64,000 nt of DNA from positions 308,749 to 372,748 of the forward strand of contig JAFNMF010000030.1 in assembly GCA_026537415.1 (NCBI GenBank), given 5' to 3'. A program made the translations under genes and the position numbers. Source of the DNA: Acetobacteraceae bacterium B3987 (GTDB lineage Bacteria; Pseudomonadota; Alphaproteobacteria; Acetobacterales; Acetobacteraceae). Each line of letters starts with the position of its first letter. Position 1 is the first letter of the stretch. Positions 9,017 to 17,934 of the stretch are shown here, in pieces. The notes beneath the pieces were generated by a model that saw only the letters and a program-made list of their open reading frames with translations, did not search any database and was not told the DNA's origin.

Positions 9017-11395
9017 TCATGCTCCGCTTACGCCCTCTGCTGCAAGCTCCTTCTCCGCCAGCGGGAAGCTCAGTGCCACCAGGGTACCGGCTGTCCCCAC
9101 CTCGCCAGTACCGGCGAGTGCCTGACGCTCCTCCTCCGTCAGGGACCGCAGATGCAGCCGCCCCTTATGGGCTTCCATCGCCCGATGCACGATGGCCAAC
9201 CCAAGCCCAGTCCCCTTCTCCTTGTGGGTAACATAAGGCTCAGTCAGACGCTGATGCTCCCCAGCAGGCAGACCAGCACCATTATCAGCAACACCAATGA
9301 TTGCCGCTCCATCCTCAAGCGTCAAGCTAAGGACAATCCAACCCACTATCGGCCGACCCTCCCCAATGCGCCGTTCTGTCATCAGGATGGCATCCGCTGC
9401 ATTCTGTAGCAGATTGATAAGTGACTGACCAATCAGGCGATGATCACACCGCACCATGACCGGCCCATCAGTGGGAACATCCAGCCGATAGGCGATCTCA
9501 GGATGAGCATTCTGCTGGAGGAACATGGCATCCCGGCATAGGCGAACAAGGTCATGCTCGGCCATTTCCGGCTGAGGCATACGGGCAAAAGACGAAAACT
9601 CATCCACCATACGTCCAATATCGCCCACCTGCCGTACAATCGTACTGATAAGCTGGTCGTAGATTTCCGGGTCACTGGTAATTTCTTTATGAAACCGCCG
9701 CCGCAACCGTTCCGCAGCCAACTGGATAGGAGTCAGCGGATTCTTGATTTCATGAGCGATACGACGGGCCACATCCGCCCATGCTGCTTTACGTTGGGCC
9801 ACCTGCAATAGGGTTATGTCATCAAACGTAACGACATAACCTGCCGTGTCTTCATGCCCATTCTTGTCCGACACCGCACAGACAGACAAAGTGCGCCCAG
9901 CCCCTGCACCACCACCATCGCCCGGCCCGCCCGGCGCACGGGCACTGTCCGTATCAATCTGGATTTCTGCACAATGTTCCCGACCGGGATAATCCCGGAC
10001 AGCCTGAAGCAGATAGGTAAATTCAGGCACACACTCCACAAGCGGGCGGCCTTTGGCGGCCTCCAAGTCACGCTGAAGAATGAAGGAAGCTGCCCGGTTG
10101 GGAAGTTCGACATGCTGGTCATGGTCCAGCCCAATCACACCGGCAGACACACCAGCCAGAACAGTCTCCGTAAAACGTCGCCGCTCATCAATCTGATCAT
10201 AGGCCAACATCAGCTCCGCACGCTGACTAGCCAGCTGACTAGCCATCAGATTGAAAGCACGGGAGAGGGTTACCAGCTCATCTTCCCGATTCCCTCGGCC
10301 CTCCACCGGGACACGGGCTGTCAGGTCTCCTTTGGAAATACGACGGGCAGCCCAAATAAGCAGACTGAGCGGACGGGTAATCCTGTTGGCCTGAGACAGA
10401 CCGCTGAGCATTCCCACGGCCAACACCAACAAGCCCATCAAGGCCAGAATCACAATAAGCGTCAGCTGAGTCTTGCCACGATTATTGAGCATACGCTGGT
10501 AGTCCTGCACCAGCGTGTTTGTCCGTGTCATATGGTGAAGGATGTCCGGATCCACTGGCCGGGTAATAACCAGCATCAGACCGGAATTACCTCCCAGCGA
10601 GACTACACCCCGCACAAGCTGAGCCTCTGGCTGGTCCAGCAGCACGACTTCCCCCGTCCGGGCCATGGCGGCTACGGAGCGAGGTGGCAATTCTTTCTCC
10701 GGGTCGCCCGCCCGGATGGCCATAAGTCCCCCCGTGGCGATAATCTTATACGTGATCGGGTTGAAGATGATCGCATCATTCAGCCCCCGTTCCGTCACCT
10801 CATCTTCTAGAAGGGCCTGAAGGCGGGGTTGGTCATGGAACAGGTCCGTTCCATGAGCGAACATCTCATCATTCTGAACCGTCAGAAGCGTATTCGCCAG
10901 AGCGAAGGCTTCCGTTCTCGTATTCTCGTTATGCTCCCGCAGATACCCCGCTGCCACGGAGCGGGCCTCGCTCAAGGCTGTATTGACCCGGTTTGAAAAC
11001 CAGATTTCCACACCGTAGTGAAAGAATAGGGCAGACAAAGCCCCTACCATCAAAGTCGGTGCTACAGCCACCACACCAAAAAGCACGACAAGCTGACTAT
11101 GCAGCCGTGCCCCTGCCTGCCCCATGCGCCGCTCGGCGAGCATACGGCCAATCTGCCGCACTCCGGCAGCTCCAATGAGCAAAAGCGTGATGAAATCCAG
11201 CAGAAAAAGCAGGGCCTGCGCCCTCGGCACCCGGGCCAGAGAGACACCCCCCGCAAGGACGATGAACGTCACGAAGGTAAGAACCAACGCTATGACCGTC
11301 AGCACCACCACACCATCGGGGTTGGTCAGCCGCCCAATGGAGGCCCGTATCTTGCCGGCAAGACGTTTGATCGTCACGGTGCCTTCCCCTCTCAA
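9017..11395 (-). CDS. ntrY: NtrY-type sensor histidine kinase
   Basis: This is the membrane sensor kinase of the NtrYX pair, tied in alphaproteobacteria to nitrogen, redox and envelope responses. Hydrophobic segments fall near residues 28-50, 57-78, 103-128 and 310-332, with a periplasmic loop of about 180 residues between the last two. HAMP (about 335-390) and PAS (about 400-530) domains follow. The HisKA box RRIAHEIKNPLTPIQLA carries the phosphoryl His at about 548. An HATPase domain ends the protein, with GVADNGAGLP and GTGLGLAIVH. At 792 residues it is full length. It overlaps the short ntrC by 4 bp and runs into ntrX, so the three look translationally coupled. Confidence 0.93.
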   Translation of the reverse strand: MRGEGTVTIKRLAGKIRASIGRLTNPDGVVVLTVIALVLTFVTFIVLAGGVSLARVPRAQALLFLLDFITLLLIGAAGVRQIGRMLAERRMGQAGARLHSQLVVLFGVVAVAPTLMVGALSALFFHYGVEIWFSNRVNTALSEARSVAAGYLREHNENTRTEAFALANTLLTVQNDEMFAHGTDLFHDQPRLQALLEDEVTERGLNDAIIFNPITYKIIATGGLMAIRAGDPEKELPPRSVAAMARTGEVVLLDQPEAQLVRGVVSLGGNSGLMLVITRPVDPDILHHMTRTNTLVQDYQRMLNNRGKTQLTLIVILALMGLLVLAVGMLSGLSQANRITRPLSLLIWAARRISKGDLTARVPVEGRGNREDELVTLSRAFNLMASQLASQRAELMLAYDQIDERRRFTETVLAGVSAGVIGLDHDQHVELPNRAASFILQRDLEAAKGRPLVECVPEFTYLLQAVRDYPGREHCAEIQIDTDSARAPGGPGDGGGAGAGRTLSVCAVSDKNGHEDTAGYVVTFDDITLLQVAQRKAAWADVARRIAHEIKNPLTPIQLAAERLRRRFHKEITSDPEIYDQLISTIVRQVGDIGRMVDEFSSFARMPQPEMAEHDLVRLCRDAMFLQQNAHPEIAYRLDVPTDGPVMVRCDHRLIGQSLINLLQNAADAILMTERRIGEGRPIVGWIVLSLTLEDGAAIIGVADNGAGLPAGEHQRLTEPYVTHKEKGTGLGLAIVHRAMEAHKGRLHLRSLTEEERQALAGTGEVGTAGTLVALSFPLAEKELAAEGVSGA

Positions 11396-12135
11396 CGCTC
11401 CCCAGACCGTGAGCTAGGCCGGGGAACGGTAATATGCAGTTCCTTAATGCGCTTGCGCAGCGTATTGCGATTCAGCCCCAACAAAGATGCCGCCCGAAGC
11501 TGATTCCCACCTGTATGATGCAACGCCATAGTAATCAGCGGCCTTTCCACCGCTCCCACCACGCTGCCGTGCAAGTTACAGCTTCCCGCCTCCAGACCAG
11601 CCCGCACATAACTGCGCATAACAGGCTCGAACATCGCTGCCAGACCTCCGTTCCGATCACTGGAAAGTGCCCTCACGGCCCGCAAACGGTCCGGCCCGAG
11701 GCACTGTGCCACAGGCAAAGAGGCCAGCCAGTGCTTCAGACCATCCTCCAACCCACCATGCCGCAACAGCGTGGCTTGATCATGACGACTTGCCACCACG
11801 ATGCGCACCGCCTCTTCCCGCTTGACCTGCGGCCTATGCGCCAAAAAAGCGGCAAAACGCTTCTGAAGCTCTGGGCAGAGACAATCCAACTCATCCAGCA
11901 GCAGCGTGCCACCACGGGCCTGCTCCAGCCAACCATTGCCCGCCGTACCAAATAGTCGCTCTTCCCGCAGGGCACGGGGTACGGCTGTCAGTCCCGCAAC
12001 AACAAAGGCTCCCTCTGCACAAGGACTATGAGCGTGAATCCGCTGAGCCACATCAAGCCGCTCCTGCGAGCTGGCACCGTACAGAAACAGAGGCCGCATA
12101 GCCCGGACCTCACGGGCTGTCTGCTCTCCCATCAC
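11392..12135 (-). CDS. ntrC: Reduced NtrC-like protein: degenerate AAA+ core plus Fis HTH
   Basis: The gene occupies the ntrC slot between dusB and ntrY but encodes only 247 residues; NtrC is usually about 470-480. There is no receiver domain. Where Walker A should be, the sequence reads [13 protein letters not shown], lacking the GxxxxGK lysine. A Walker B-like [10 protein letters not shown] is kept (about residues 76-84). GAFTGA is missing: [18 protein letters not shown] runs straight through. The C-terminus keeps a convincing Fis helix-turn-helix ([20 protein letters not shown]). The start overlaps the dusB stop by 4 bp, so nothing was cut off by a frameshift here. It is probably a DNA-binding protein without ATPase or sigma-54 activity, or a decaying gene. 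The open frame and coupling favour a kept gene. Confidence 0.8.
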   Translation of the reverse strand: MMGEQTAREVRAMRPLFLYGASSQERLDVAQRIHAHSPCAEGAFVVAGLTAVPRALREERLFGTAGNGWLEQARGGTLLLDELDCLCPELQKRFAAFLAHRPQVKREEAVRIVVASRHDQATLLRHGGLEDGLKHWLASLPVAQCLGPDRLRAVRALSSDRNGGLAAMFEPVMRSYVRAGLEAGSCNLHGSVVGAVERPLITMALHHTGGNQLRAASLLGLNRNTLRKRIKELHITVPRPSSRSGER

Positions 12136-13181
12136 GCAGCGTGCCGGGCAAGGGCACCTTCCCGGTCACGCACAATGCCAGCGGCGATGGCCTCATCATA
12201 AAACTGCTCCAGCAGAGCAATAACAGCCGGTGCTGTATCCAACCGGTTCACCTCCGCCCGGAACGCGGCAGAACCCGGAAGGCCAGCGGAATACCACGAG
12301 ACATGCTTGCGGGCGAGACGCAGGCCGGGTCGTTCGCCAAAATAGTCCATCATCATGTGATAATGCTTCAGAACAATCTCTTTCTCTGTTGCGAGATCAG
12401 GGTCTGGCACATCGACACCACTTCGCAGGGACTGGACCAGCTGGGCCGGGAACCAGGGCCGCCCGTAACAGCCACGTCCCACCATCACCCCATCGGCACC
12501 CGACTCCGCCAAGGCCTGACGGGCCGTCGCCATGCTGACAATATCCCCATTGACGATCACGGGCAGTTTAACAGCATCCTTGACCTTACGGACGAATTTC
12601 CAATCCGCATGTCCGTTATAGAACATCTGCCGGGTACGCCCGTGAACCGTAATCATGCGGATGCCTACATCCTCGGCAATACGAGCCAGAGTGGGGGCAT
12701 TGAGATGTTCATGGTCCCAGCCCATCCGCATCTTCAGGGTAACAGGAACATCCACAGCCTTGACGGTGGCCTCCAGCAAGCGGGCCGCCAACGTCTCATC
12801 CCGCATGAGGGACGACCCGGCCATCTGGCCAATCGCCACTTTTTTGACCGGACAGCCGAAATTGATGTCCACGACATCCGCTCCACCAGCCACAGCAATC
12901 TTGGCCGCTTCACCCATAGCCTGCGGGTCACATCCGGCCAGCTGCACGGCATTGACACCACCAGCCCCCGCACTGCGAGCCATGCTCAAAGTTCTCTCAT
13001 TCTCCCGCACCATCGCCCATGAGGCGATCATCTCCGACACAACAAGTCCCGCTCCCAGCTCTCTGGTCAGGCGGCGGAACGGCAAGTCCGTAACACCGGA
13101 CATAGGTGCGAGGATGACAGGGTCATCAATCACGCAGCCCGGCCCCAGAGTGATGGGCGGCAGAGGAATCGGCATTGGCAT
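12132..13181 (-). CDS. dusB: tRNA-dihydrouridine synthase DusB
   Basis: This flavoenzyme reduces uridines in the tRNA D-loop with NADPH. The N-terminus gives the FMN-barrel signature [18 protein letters not shown]. The catalytic cysteine is in [11 protein letters not shown] at about residue 110, followed by [32 protein letters not shown] and VNGDIVS, all in family order. The 349-residue length is normal. In alphaproteobacteria this gene (nifR3) heads the ntr operon, as it does here, but ntrB, which should come next, is missing. Confidence 0.94.
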   Translation of the reverse strand: MPMPIPLPPITLGPGCVIDDPVILAPMSGVTDLPFRRLTRELGAGLVVSEMIASWAMVRENERTLSMARSAGAGGVNAVQLAGCDPQAMGEAAKIAVAGGADVVDINFGCPVKKVAIGQMAGSSLMRDETLAARLLEATVKAVDVPVTLKMRMGWDHEHLNAPTLARIAEDVGIRMITVHGRTRQMFYNGHADWKFVRKVKDAVKLPVIVNGDIVSMATARQALAESGADGVMVGRGCYGRPWFPAQLVQSLRSGVDVPDPDLATEKEIVLKHYHMMMDYFGERPGLRLARKHVSWYSAGLPGSAAFRAEVNRLDTAPAVIALLEQFYDEAIAAGIVRDREGALARHAA

Positions 13182-13262
13182 AGATATCGGATACCTGTCA
13201 GGTTTTCATGGAGCAGATTGGTACGGGATTCTACCGCTCCCCCCGGCAAAGCGCAAACAGCA

Positions 13263-13646
13263 CTAGCGTTCCCCCTGTCGGCGGCGGGCCCGCCTCATGG
13301 AAAGAATCTCCCGGTCATGACGCTGCACGCCTGCCGGAGTGACCTCAAAACGTCCATCCTCCCTCCGCCGGGCCAACCCCATACCCATCAGCCGCATCAA
13401 GCAGGACCTATCCTTGAGGGGTGCCCGAAAGTCGGGCATGCGCCCCTCCGGCGGGGGGCCGACCGGGCGGCCTGTCTCACCACTCAGAACCAACCTATGC
13501 AGGGCTGAGCGGCAGCAGGTTTCCAAATACAGTTCATCCCAGCTCATGGCCCTGTCTCCCGTTTTGATGACATATTCGTGAGTCCCTCTCTGCAAGGCAG
13601 CACCGCCATCATCAAGACTGCAAATTAGCTTGACAAGAACGGTCAT
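13263..13646 (-). CDS. Small protein of unknown function, possible winged-helix end
   Basis: I do not recognise this 127-residue product. The start is set at the ATG at 13646 (MTVLVKLICSLDDGG); an upstream ATG at 13715 would overlap the divergent pyrD. The C-terminal half reads like the end of a winged-helix domain: LMRLMGMGLARRREDGRFEVTPAG, then a basic tail rich in Arg. It is transcribed away from pyrD with about 40 bp between the starts, and toward dusB, so it may share the dusB-ntr transcript. There is no strong ribosome site. Confidence 0.6.
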   Translation of the reverse strand: MTVLVKLICSLDDGGAALQRGTHEYVIKTGDRAMSWDELYLETCCRSALHRLVLSGETGRPVGPPPEGRMPDFRAPLKDRSCLMRLMGMGLARRREDGRFEVTPAGVQRHDREILSMRRARRRQGER

Positions 13647-13687
13647 GCGTTCTGAAAGGTTCCTAACTGTCAGTAAGGGAAGAGTGA

Positions 13688-14746
13688 ATGCTCGATATCG
13701 GAAAAACAGCCACATGGCTTCTACGCCGTCTCAACCCTGAAACTGCACATGAGCTTGCCATTCATAGCATTGCCCATGGGCTCGCCGGTCGTGGAAAGCC
13801 TGATCATTCAGCCCTCCGAACGGAAGCATTGGGACTTTCCTTCCCCAACCCGATTGGTCTAGCAGCCGGATTCGACAAGAACGCCCGTGCTGTGCAGGGC
13901 CTGACCAGACTTGGCTTCGGCTTTGTAGAGACCGGCACAGTTACACCTCGCCCCCAGCCCGGCAATCCCCGTCCCCGCCTCTTCCGGTTGGTCGAAGACA
14001 GAGCCATTATCAACCGGATGGGCTTCAATAGCTGTGGGATCGACCAGTTCTGCCAGAATCTGGCACCGCTCTTCCGGCCGGACAGACATGGTCAGGTAAG
14101 GCCCGACAGTGCGCCGCTGGGCATCAATCTAGGTATCAACAAAACAGGGGCGGACCCGCTGGTGGATTATCCCGCTCTTGTAGGGCGGACGAAATCTTAC
14201 GCCGATTATTTGACCATCAATCTTTCCTCTCCCAACACGCCCGGCCTACGGGACCTTCAGGCAGCTGACATGCTGGCCCGCTTGCTGGAAGCCATCCAGA
14301 CCGCCCATCCAGACCGGCCCCCGCTGCTGGTAAAGCTGGCTCCTGACCTTGAAGATGAGGCCTATGCCCCTATCCTTCAGGCCGTCATTGATGGAGGGGC
14401 CGATGGTCTCATTCTCACCAACACCACTCTAGCCCGTCCGGCCTCACTGACGGCCCCACATCGTAACGAGACGGGTGGACTCTCCGGTGCGCCGCTGGCA
14501 GAGCGGGCGCGCCATGTGCTTCAGCTTGTCAGTGAGCTGAACAAAGGCCGCCTCTGCCTTGTATCCTCTGGCGGTATCGAAACTGGACGGGATATTCTTG
14601 AACGCCTGAAGATGGGGGCAAACCTCGTGCAGATCTATACGGCCTTCATCTACGAAGGCCCTGCCGTACTAACCCGGCTGAAGCAGGAACTGCTAAACGA
14701 GATGAGCCGCTCTGGCATCCGCAGCCTTGCCGCTCTTCAACGCTGA
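13688..14746 (+). CDS. pyrD: Dihydroorotate dehydrogenase (quinone), class 2
   Basis: It oxidises dihydroorotate to orotate at the membrane and passes electrons to quinone, the fourth step of pyrimidine synthesis. The N-terminal helices (TWLLRRLNPETAHELAIH) are the membrane-docking part found only in class 2. FMN contacts include GLAAGFDKNA and the glycine-rich LVSSGGIETGRD. The catalytic serine lies in NLSSPNTPGLR near residue 180, which marks class 2. Length 352 is typical. A GGGAAGAG site precedes the ATG. The glycosyltransferase gene follows by 30 bp. Confidence 0.95.
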   Translation: MLDIGKTATWLLRRLNPETAHELAIHSIAHGLAGRGKPDHSALRTEALGLSFPNPIGLAAGFDKNARAVQGLTRLGFGFVETGTVTPRPQPGNPRPRLFRLVEDRAIINRMGFNSCGIDQFCQNLAPLFRPDRHGQVRPDSAPLGINLGINKTGADPLVDYPALVGRTKSYADYLTINLSSPNTPGLRDLQAADMLARLLEAIQTAHPDRPPLLVKLAPDLEDEAYAPILQAVIDGGADGLILTNTTLARPASLTAPHRNETGGLSGAPLAERARHVLQLVSELNKGRLCLVSSGGIETGRDILERLKMGANLVQIYTAFIYEGPAVLTRLKQELLNEMSRSGIRSLAALQR

Positions 14747-14776
14747 ACCACTGTAACGCAGGACCTATATTGCACC

Positions 14777-16297
14777 ATGAAAACGGCTCTGGTCGGCATT
14801 GTAAAAAACGAAGAACACGACATCCTATACTGGTTGGCCTGGCATGCCCTCCTTGGTGTAAACAGTTTCATTCTCTTTGATGATGATTCTGATGATGGCA
14901 CACGAGACCTCATCGCCGCCGCCAGCGTGCATTGGGACATACGGCTCTTCCATATCCATGAACATAGCCTTGATCTGACTGGTCAAGGGTATATGGACCG
15001 TCAGAAACAGGTCTATCTTGATGCCCTCACCGCCGTGGACGAGCAGCATTTTGACTGGGTCGGCTTTCTGGACACGGACGAATATATCAAGCTGAACGAC
15101 CATGCCAGCCTGCCGGAATTCCTCGATTCCTTACCTGCTGATGCCGGGGCCGTGGCATTGCACTGGAAAGTCTATGGTCACAATGATCTCATCACGACCC
15201 CAAGCCTGCCGCCCACTCATAGTTTCAGCCGCCACAGCACAGCTGAAGAACCCATAAACCGGCATGTCAAAAGCTTCATCCGTCCCTCCTGCTGGAAAAA
15301 GGATGAATGGGTCAATGTCCATTATTTTGAACTAAAAAAAGGTCACTATGTCACCGCATCTGGTGAGCCTGTCACATGGTCGACTGTGCCCGGCATCACG
15401 AAAGAGGCACCGGATTGGTCTGTTGCCTGCCTGATGCATTTCCAGCGTCGTAGTCTGGAGCAGTTCGTAAAACGTGCCCTCATCCGGAAGGATCTTCAAC
15501 TATCATTGGGTGACCACCAGCTTACCCAGTGGAATGAAATTGAGGACGTATCCCCCCGAGAGAAAACGGCTAATATCCTGCATTGGATAAAGCCCATCAT
15601 CGTGACAGGGGCCATGACTGTGTTGGAGACACTGCGCCACCAACACCCACCTGTCTCCGGCCTTATCCCTCCGTCACCCCGGCAGAAACCAGCCAACTTT
15701 CGGGTCTTTTCCCTGCATCCCAAAGATGCACGCAACCTCGGCGTTATCGGAGGCATACTCTATGATATGGGAGGGATTAGCCAGCTGAGCCATGACTTCC
15801 AGCTCTTTCTCCTCCAGAGTCTGGAACATCAAGAGGCAGCTTTCCTCTTTGGTCTGGATGGTTCAGACCGAATTCAGAACTTTTTCATCCTGCGTGATGG
15901 TCGCCTCACCGGTCTGCCCCGTTATGATATCCTGCCCGTTGTCGAACAATCTGCCATTGCACTGAGACAGAGGGGCGGTCGAGGGCATTTCCTATGTTCC
16001 CCTCCCAAAGAACCGCTGACACCCGATAGGCTGAAAGCTGGCCTCTGGGAGTGCTTCTTCACCATTCCACAGGAAACCACGCCCTCCGGGGCCTCATGGT
16101 TGAGCGTGCCTGCTCTCAACATGCTGGAAATGGCTCTGACACCATCTTCCTTCTCATTAGAGACCATCTCTGCCCTGACAGCCGTTGATCGGGAAATTAC
16201 GACGTGGCTGCTGCCTTTCCTGGCACTCCATCTGGACAGAACCCAGTACAAGGAATTGCGTGGCCAACTGGACGCTCTGGCACCGTTCATTCTGTAA
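14777..16297 (+). CDS. Family 2-like glycosyltransferase with unknown C-terminal domain
   Basis: Residues 1-270 look like a GT-A glycosyltransferase of the Glyco_tranf_2_4 type. They open with ALVGIVKNEEHDILYWLAWH and FILFDDDSDDGTRDL, and have a metal-binding DxD in FLDTDEYIKL near residue 97. Residues about 310-506 form a second part (from FRVFSLHPKDARNLGVIGG) that I cannot place. It is not an obvious glycosyltransferase, methyltransferase or TPR. The acceptor is unknown; a surface glycan is likely given the other glycosyltransferases in the window. It follows pyrD closely and ends at a strong terminator. Confidence 0.78.
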   Translation: MKTALVGIVKNEEHDILYWLAWHALLGVNSFILFDDDSDDGTRDLIAAASVHWDIRLFHIHEHSLDLTGQGYMDRQKQVYLDALTAVDEQHFDWVGFLDTDEYIKLNDHASLPEFLDSLPADAGAVALHWKVYGHNDLITTPSLPPTHSFSRHSTAEEPINRHVKSFIRPSCWKKDEWVNVHYFELKKGHYVTASGEPVTWSTVPGITKEAPDWSVACLMHFQRRSLEQFVKRALIRKDLQLSLGDHQLTQWNEIEDVSPREKTANILHWIKPIIVTGAMTVLETLRHQHPPVSGLIPPSPRQKPANFRVFSLHPKDARNLGVIGGILYDMGGISQLSHDFQLFLLQSLEHQEAAFLFGLDGSDRIQNFFILRDGRLTGLPRYDILPVVEQSAIALRQRGGRGHFLCSPPKEPLTPDRLKAGLWECFFTIPQETTPSGASWLSVPALNMLEMALTPSSFSLETISALTAVDREITTWLLPFLALHLDRTQYKELRGQLDALAPFIL

Positions 16298-16333
16298 AGC
16301 GACGGGCCTTTTACAGGCCTTATTCCCTACAAT

Positions 16334-16369
16334 AAAAAAGGCTCACCATTTAGATGGTGAGCCTTTTTT
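16334..16369. terminator. Bidirectional terminator, glycosyltransferase / sugar porter
   Basis: A perfect 16-bp stem with arms AAAAAAGGCTCACCAT and ATGGTGAGCCTTTTTT closes on a TTAG loop. It lies between convergent genes and gives a U-run on both strands. Confidence 0.93.
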
Positions 16370-16397
16370 CATGCCGTTCAACCGGCCTGATGATGTT

Positions 16398-17828
16398 TTA
16401 ACGCCCCAACTTACGTAGCTTCACACCGCTCATCAGGCGTTCCTCAATTTTCGCAAGGGACATGCCCTTCGTCTCTGGCACGTACAAGTAGGTCATGCCA
16501 ATGAAGATGAAGTTCAGCACGGCCAGCAGCCAGAATGTGCCAGAAGCCCCAAAGACTTCCATCAGCGGCAAGAAACTGACACTCACGCCCATATTGGCCA
16601 ACCAATTCGTCAATGTGGAAACGGACATGCCAAAGTTACGCCCCTGAATCGGCTGAATCTCCGCACATAGCACCCACATGAGCGGCCCGGCCGACATAGC
16701 GTGCCCTGCACAGAAGATCATCAACACGAACACAGCGATCATCTGGGAGGCCTGTTCAGCCATTCCCTCATGCAACAGGCCCGCCAGAACCCCCATAGCC
16801 AGAGCCATGACAGAGAACCCGACATAAAGGATAGGCTTACGGCCCCAACGATCCACCAGACCAATCGCCACGAATGTGGCCAGCATATTCACCAGCCCGA
16901 TAATAGCCGTACACCACATCTGTGCATGTGAATCAAAATGCGCTGCCTGAAGAATCTTAGGCGCATAGAACATGACGATATTGATGCCCGCCAACTGCTG
17001 CATGGCCTGAAGGACAACCCCCAACAGCACAGAGCGGCGGAAATTGCCATTCCGCTTCAACAGGGACCAACCTTCCTGTTTGGTCTCCAGCTGCTGGCGA
17101 ATAGCCTGAATCTCCTTGGCAGCTTCCAGCGGGTCATTACGCAGGTCCATAAGAATCCTACGCGCCTCCTTATGGCGTCCCTTCATGACCAGCCAATGCG
17201 GGCTATAGGGCAGAAACAACACCCCGATAAAGAACAACGCTGCCGGACACGCCGCAAAACCGAACATGCCACGCCAGCTGCCATGATAGGAGAAATAGGT
17301 ATCCGCCAGAAAAGCCACGAAAATCCCAATCGTCAGCATCAGCTGATAAGTGGAGATCATAGCTCCACGGGATTCCTCACTGGCAATCTCGGAGAGATAA
17401 AGCGGAGCCGTAAAAGCGGACAGCCCCACGGCATAGCCCATCACCACACGAAACGAGATCATAGATGGGATAGACCAACTCAGTGAGCAACCAAGTGCCC
17501 CCACCACGAACACACCAGCCCCGCAGATGAGCGCACGTTTACGGCCAACCTTCTGGGCAAGTTTACTGGCACTGACAGAGCCCAGAGCCGCCCCGGCCAT
17601 CATGGCACTAACAACCCATGAAAGGGCAATCGTGGATGGGTGGAACTCCCGTGAGAACAAATCCAGCGCACCGGAGACTACACCAATATCAATGCCGGAC
17701 ATCAATCCGCCCAGCGCAGCTACGACGCCAATGACCAAAATCTTAAATTTTGTAGGGTCGAAAAATGATGCGTCATCATCATTGCCCGTACCTGATGATA
17801 CGGAACGGGAATCAACTTCATCTACCAT
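16398..17828 (-). CDS. MFS sugar porter, paralogue B
   Basis: This is an inner-membrane sugar:proton symporter of the MFS sugar porter family (GalP/XylE/AraE type). Twelve hydrophobic segments can be counted. Sugar-porter marks are DRWGRKP after helix 8, GRKRA after helix 2, and PETKG just after helix 12. The central loop with LVMKGRHKEARRIL and KEIQAIRQQ is typical. It is closely related to the gene just upstream: both end in RLMSGVKLR-x-LGR and share the loop and helix 7-8 motifs, which points to duplication. An inverted repeat separates the two. The substrate is not readable; glucose, galactose or xylose are usual. Confidence 0.9.
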   Translation of the reverse strand: MVDEVDSRSVSSGTGNDDDASFFDPTKFKILVIGVVAALGGLMSGIDIGVVSGALDLFSREFHPSTIALSWVVSAMMAGAALGSVSASKLAQKVGRKRALICGAGVFVVGALGCSLSWSIPSMISFRVVMGYAVGLSAFTAPLYLSEIASEESRGAMISTYQLMLTIGIFVAFLADTYFSYHGSWRGMFGFAACPAALFFIGVLFLPYSPHWLVMKGRHKEARRILMDLRNDPLEAAKEIQAIRQQLETKQEGWSLLKRNGNFRRSVLLGVVLQAMQQLAGINIVMFYAPKILQAAHFDSHAQMWCTAIIGLVNMLATFVAIGLVDRWGRKPILYVGFSVMALAMGVLAGLLHEGMAEQASQMIAVFVLMIFCAGHAMSAGPLMWVLCAEIQPIQGRNFGMSVSTLTNWLANMGVSVSFLPLMEVFGASGTFWLLAVLNFIFIGMTYLYVPETKGMSLAKIEERLMSGVKLRKLGR

Positions 17829-17871
17829 GCGAAGGGCATACTCTCTCTTTAACGGACCAGCCCCACATGAA

Positions 17872-17908
17872 ATCGGGCAGAAAAGACAAACCGTCCTCCC
17901 TGCCCGAT
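17872..17908 (-). repeat. Inverted repeat between sugar-porter genes
   Basis: ATCGGGCAG (17872-17880) and CTGCCCGAT (17900-17908) can form a 9-bp hairpin with a 19-nt loop. It is followed on the minus strand by TTC, not a real U-run. It may be a weak terminator, an attenuating hairpin or an mRNA processing site between the two genes. Confidence 0.5.
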
Positions 17909-17934
17909 AACAAATGAACAGAGCTGATCTTTAA

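Noticed and set aside
9854-10810. 318-codon plus-strand frame inside ntrY
   Set aside because: The composition is odd (many Arg, His, Thr, Gln) and it is fully antisense to a clear kinase.
11392-12135. Frameshift or truncation of ntrC by an assembly error
   Set aside because: Both ends overlap neighbours by 4 bp in the coupled ATGA form, so the short gene appears complete.
12141-13022. 293-codon plus-strand frame inside dusB
   Set aside because: Antisense shadow of a firmly identified gene.
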